Below, piece by piece: positions 5,738-7,376 of a stretch of DNA of 7,376 nucleotides; positions within the stretch are counted from its first letter, which is position 1, and each line of letters begins with the position of its first letter. This DNA comes from Candidatus Aminicenantota bacterium (lineage in GTDB: Bacteria; Acidobacteriota; Aminicenantia; Aminicenantales; Aminicenantaceae): assembly GCA_023135995.1 (NCBI GenBank), contig JAGLRY010000268.1:1-7376 (forward strand). Direction: 5' to 3'. The notes under the pieces are model-generated. The model saw only the letters and a program-made list of their open reading frames with translations. It was not told the DNA's origin and made no database searches. A program made the translations under genes and the position numbers.

Positions 5738-6712
5738 GTGAAGATTTTAATTACGGGTGGAACTGGCTTTATCGGAAGCCATCTCATTGATCATTTTTTA
5801 GATTATAAAAATACCGAAATATTCGCCCTTGTCAGGGACATAAACAATCTTAAATGGCTGAAAGGGCTCAAGATCAATCCCCTCAAAGGAGACCTTCTGA
5901 ATATTCCTTTACTTCCTCCTGACATTGACTACGTCTTCCACGTTGCAGGCTCAACAAAAGCATACAAAATGGCTGATTATTATACAGTAAACCAACAAGG
6001 GACAGCAAGTCTTTTTCAGGCCCTCCATGCACAGAATAGCCGCCCCAAAAGGGTCGTGTATCTGAGCAGTATAGCGGCTTCGGGACCATGCTCCGATGGA
6101 ACGGCAGTTAAGGAAGACTCTCCGCCATGTCCTGTCTCACCCTATGGGAGAAGTAAGCTTGAAGGTGAGACAGAAGCATTAAAATTCAAAGACAGATTTC
6201 CGATAGTCATAGCCAGAATCAGCGTTGTGTTCGGTCCACGGGACAGAGCGCTCATCTCCTATTTCAAATTCATCCAAAAGGGTATTCTTCCTTCTGTGGG
6301 TTCGAAACAAAAACTCGTGAGTTTGATCTATATCAAGGACCTCATCAAGGCCTTAGACCTATGTATTCATAAAGAACTCGCAAACGGCGAGATCTTCCAT
6401 TTTGCCAACCCCGACCCCTCCAGTTGGGAGGAATTGGGAAGAGTGGCAGCCGAAGCTATGGGTATCAAACTGTTCAATCTGAAATTCCCCCTTCCGCTTG
6501 CCTACCTTGTGTCTTGTGGCGCAGAAATGCTGGGGAAAATACGTAAGAACCCAAGTATCCTCAACCGCCAGAAATTTGAAGAATTGAGACAGGACGGTTG
6601 GATGGTTGACACACAAAAAGCAAAAGAAAAACTCGACTTCAATCCTCAATATTCTCTGCAAGAAGCCCTACACGAGACGATCGACTGGTATATAAAGAAC
6701 AGCTGGCTTTAG
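5738..6712 (+). CDS. Extended SDR (NAD-dependent epimerase/dehydratase family), possible ceramide or 3-ketosphinganine reductase
   Basis: This 324-residue extended short-chain dehydrogenase/reductase is probably cytoplasmic or membrane-peripheral. Its N-terminal Rossmann motif GGTGFIGSH (7-15) has glycines 7, 10 and 13. HVAGSTKA (68-75) forms the mid-domain NAD(P) site. LSSIAASG (109-116) supplies the catalytic Ser, and YGRSK (136-140) gives Tyr136 and Lys140. The C-terminal third (residues 195-320) is the variable substrate domain; no transmembrane segment is obvious apart from a mildly hydrophobic stretch at 250-260. The GTG start is fixed by an in-frame TAA two codons upstream (5732-5734) and by the Rossmann strand starting at residue 2. 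There is no Shine-Dalgarno. Divergence from a serine palmitoyltransferase suggests the pathway's keto reduction (CerR of Caulobacter and the Bacteroides 3-ketosphinganine reductase belong to this SDR class). That role is inferred from context. A sugar-nucleotide or hopanoid-type epimerase (HpnA-like) is the alternative. Confidence 0.8.
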   Translation: MKILITGGTGFIGSHLIDHFLDYKNTEIFALVRDINNLKWLKGLKINPLKGDLLNIPLLPPDIDYVFHVAGSTKAYKMADYYTVNQQGTASLFQALHAQNSRPKRVVYLSSIAASGPCSDGTAVKEDSPPCPVSPYGRSKLEGETEALKFKDRFPIVIARISVVFGPRDRALISYFKFIQKGILPSVGSKQKLVSLIYIKDLIKALDLCIHKELANGEIFHFANPDPSSWEELGRVAAEAMGIKLFNLKFPLPLAYLVSCGAEMLGKIRKNPSILNRQKFEELRQDGWMVDTQKAKEKLDFNPQYSLQEALHETIDWYIKNSWL

Positions 6713-6726
6713 ACTCCCCTCAAGAA

Positions 6727-7206
6727 TTATTTTTTCTTCTGGAAGATACGTGCAGATGTGAAAAAAGCGGAGGAAAATTTGGAGGCGTATTTGAGACACC
6801 AACCCTCCTCTTGTGAGCAGGCAAAATACTTGATCTTTCCTCTAATAGTATGATTCCCGCGTTTGGCATCCATATTCACAGAAAAGGGTATTTCAATAGG
6901 CTCCTTCAAGTCCAGGTACTCTTTTCCATCCTCTTCCTTTATCTCGATCTCCAGGTCTGAGGCAGAGAAAAAATTCTTCGGGAAAATAAGCTCATCTGAT
7001 GGCTCCAGCTCAATGGTAAAGGATGGTTGGGAGCTGACTCTGATCCCTTCTTTGACGGTAAACTTCAAAACGACTTTCCCTTCCTGGCCTCGTCGCAATC
7101 TTTTCGGATTAATGGAGACATTGACTTTTAAAAGATCGTCTACACCGGATGATAAAAATCCCAACAACAAAAAAGGGACGATGAGTAAAAGGATGAATCT
7201 TTTCAT
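6727..7206 (-). CDS. Exported DsbD-alpha-like (DsbD N-terminal domain) protein
   Basis: This is a 159-residue exported protein. The start at ATG 7206 is preferred over the Met nine codons upstream (7233), because it has a GAGAGG ribosome site 6 nt before it (7213-7218) and opens directly into a signal peptide (MKRFILLLIVPFLLLGFLSS). The mature part is beta-rich: a VKEGIRV...PSFTIELEPSDEL section (51-73), then EIPFSV, then a strand pair ending in YFACSQEEGWC. Cys130 and Cys137 (C-X6-C) sit where the redox pair of the DsbD alpha domain lies (C-X5-C in E. coli, as I recall). A role in periplasmic thiol-disulfide exchange is plausible. The DsbD membrane beta domain and thioredoxin-like gamma domain are not present, at least within this window. 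The gene is convergent with the reductase, whose stop is 14 bp away, with no hairpin terminator visible between them. Family assignment is moderate. Confidence 0.72.
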   Translation of the reverse strand: MKRFILLLIVPFLLLGFLSSGVDDLLKVNVSINPKRLRRGQEGKVVLKFTVKEGIRVSSQPSFTIELEPSDELIFPKNFFSASDLEIEIKEEDGKEYLDLKEPIEIPFSVNMDAKRGNHTIRGKIKYFACSQEEGWCLKYASKFSSAFFTSARIFQKKK

Positions 7207-7212
7207 GCTTAA

Positions 7213-7218
7213 CCTCTC
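7213..7218 (-). promoter_or_regulatory. Shine-Dalgarno selecting the start at 7206
   Basis: GAGAGG on the minus strand, 6 nt before the ATG at 7206. It argues against starting at the upstream ATG (7233), which lies 5' of this site. Confidence 0.65.
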
Positions 7219-7262
7219 TATGGTCCCAAACAACCTTATCTCTATTTATCCTGGACTATCCA

Positions 7263-7369
7263 TAAAAAACGTCGATGATTATTTTACTTCAACAATGTCA
7301 ATAATTTATCCTGACATTGTTGAAAAAACTTTTCAAGAAGAATCTTTCTATATTCATCGACGTTTTTTA
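7263..7369. repeat. Nested inverted repeat, MITE-like or bidirectional terminator-like
   Basis: The outer arms 7263-7282 and 7350-7369 are complementary at 19 of 20 positions (mismatch T7279/T7353), and each carries an A6 or T6 run at its outer end. Inside them lies a perfect 13-bp inverted repeat, TTCAACAATGTCA (7288-7300) and TGACATTGTTGAA (7312-7324), with an 11-nt loop. The remaining asymmetry is a 5-nt versus 25-nt spacer between the stems. It sits upstream of the DsbD-alpha-like gene. The T-runs could terminate transcription in either direction. No flanking target duplication is evident. Confidence 0.6.
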
Positions 7370-7376
7370 CCCTTCG
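7365..7376 (+). repeat. 12-base match to 4151-4162, cut by the window end
   Basis: TTTTACCCTTCG occurs here and at 4151-4162, where it leads straight into hairpin 1 of the GC-rich block. The orientation is the same and both copies are intergenic. This could be the first bases of a second copy of a dispersed element, but the rest lies outside the window. Confidence 0.4.

Larger units (their letters stand above)
7207..7376. other. Non-coding end of the window
   Basis: These 170 bases upstream of the DsbD-alpha-like gene hold its ribosome site, the nested inverted repeat and the start of a sequence also found at 4151. A perfect minus-strand TTGACA (7301 to 7296) lies within the inner repeat, but no -10 element follows at a usual distance, so I do not call a promoter. 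Confidence 0.45.

Noticed and set aside
6713..6745. Terminator between the convergent reductase and DsbD-alpha-like genes
   Set aside because: The T-rich run after the reductase stop encodes the Lys-rich C-terminus of the opposite gene, and no stem precedes it.
7207..7233. Upstream ATG start (7233) for the DsbD-alpha-like gene
   Set aside because: It would add nine residues before a textbook signal peptide and leave the GAGAGG ribosome site inside the coding region. The ATG at 7206 fits better.
7279..7301. Promoter for the DsbD-alpha-like gene based on the perfect TTGACA
   Set aside because: No -10-like hexamer occurs at 15-19 bp. TAAAAT follows at only 9 bp, too close to work with it.

Overview
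The window looks like chromosomal DNA of an uncultured-type Gram-negative bacterium. The SpoIVB/S55-like exported protein with a YWTD/NHL-style propeller partner is an arrangement I associate with Acidobacteriota or Candidatus Aminicenantes. That placement is an inference from protein style and has not been tested by a search. There are five protein-coding genes, no rRNA or tRNA, no CRISPR array and no recognisable transposase.

Layout: (1) 8-4040, minus strand, a two-gene transcription unit. A SpoIVB-like S55-family exported protein (2235-4040) is followed after 67 bp by a large secreted beta-propeller/jelly-roll/Ig-like protein (8-2167). (2) 4041-4439, a 399-bp non-coding region. It holds the promoter of that unit and, on the other strand, a GC-rich block of three successive hairpins ending in a G-run. 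(3) 4440-5624, minus strand, a PLP enzyme that closely resembles Bacteroidetes-type serine palmitoyltransferase. (4) 5738-6712, plus strand, a divergent extended short-chain dehydrogenase/reductase, plausibly the reductase of the same sphingolipid pathway. (5) 6727-7206, minus strand, a small exported DsbD-alpha-like protein convergent with the reductase. (6) 7207-7376, non-coding, dominated by a nested inverted repeat. The last 12 bases repeat the bases that precede the hairpin block at 4151.

How the genes fit together: the central divergent pair probably makes the sphingoid base/ceramide backbone of membrane lipids (condensation of serine with acyl-CoA or acyl-ACP, then keto reduction). The S55/propeller pair and the DsbD-alpha-like protein are all exported envelope proteins whose substrates cannot be read from sequence.

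Three observations deserve a second look. Two genes (4040 and 5738) have a strong sigma70-type -10 element exactly 7 nt before the start codon and no Shine-Dalgarno, which predicts leaderless mRNAs. The S55 domain carries its Ser and His halves in the opposite order from SpoIVB. The hairpin block at 4165-4306 has G-T wobbles that are only compatible with a structured plus-strand RNA.
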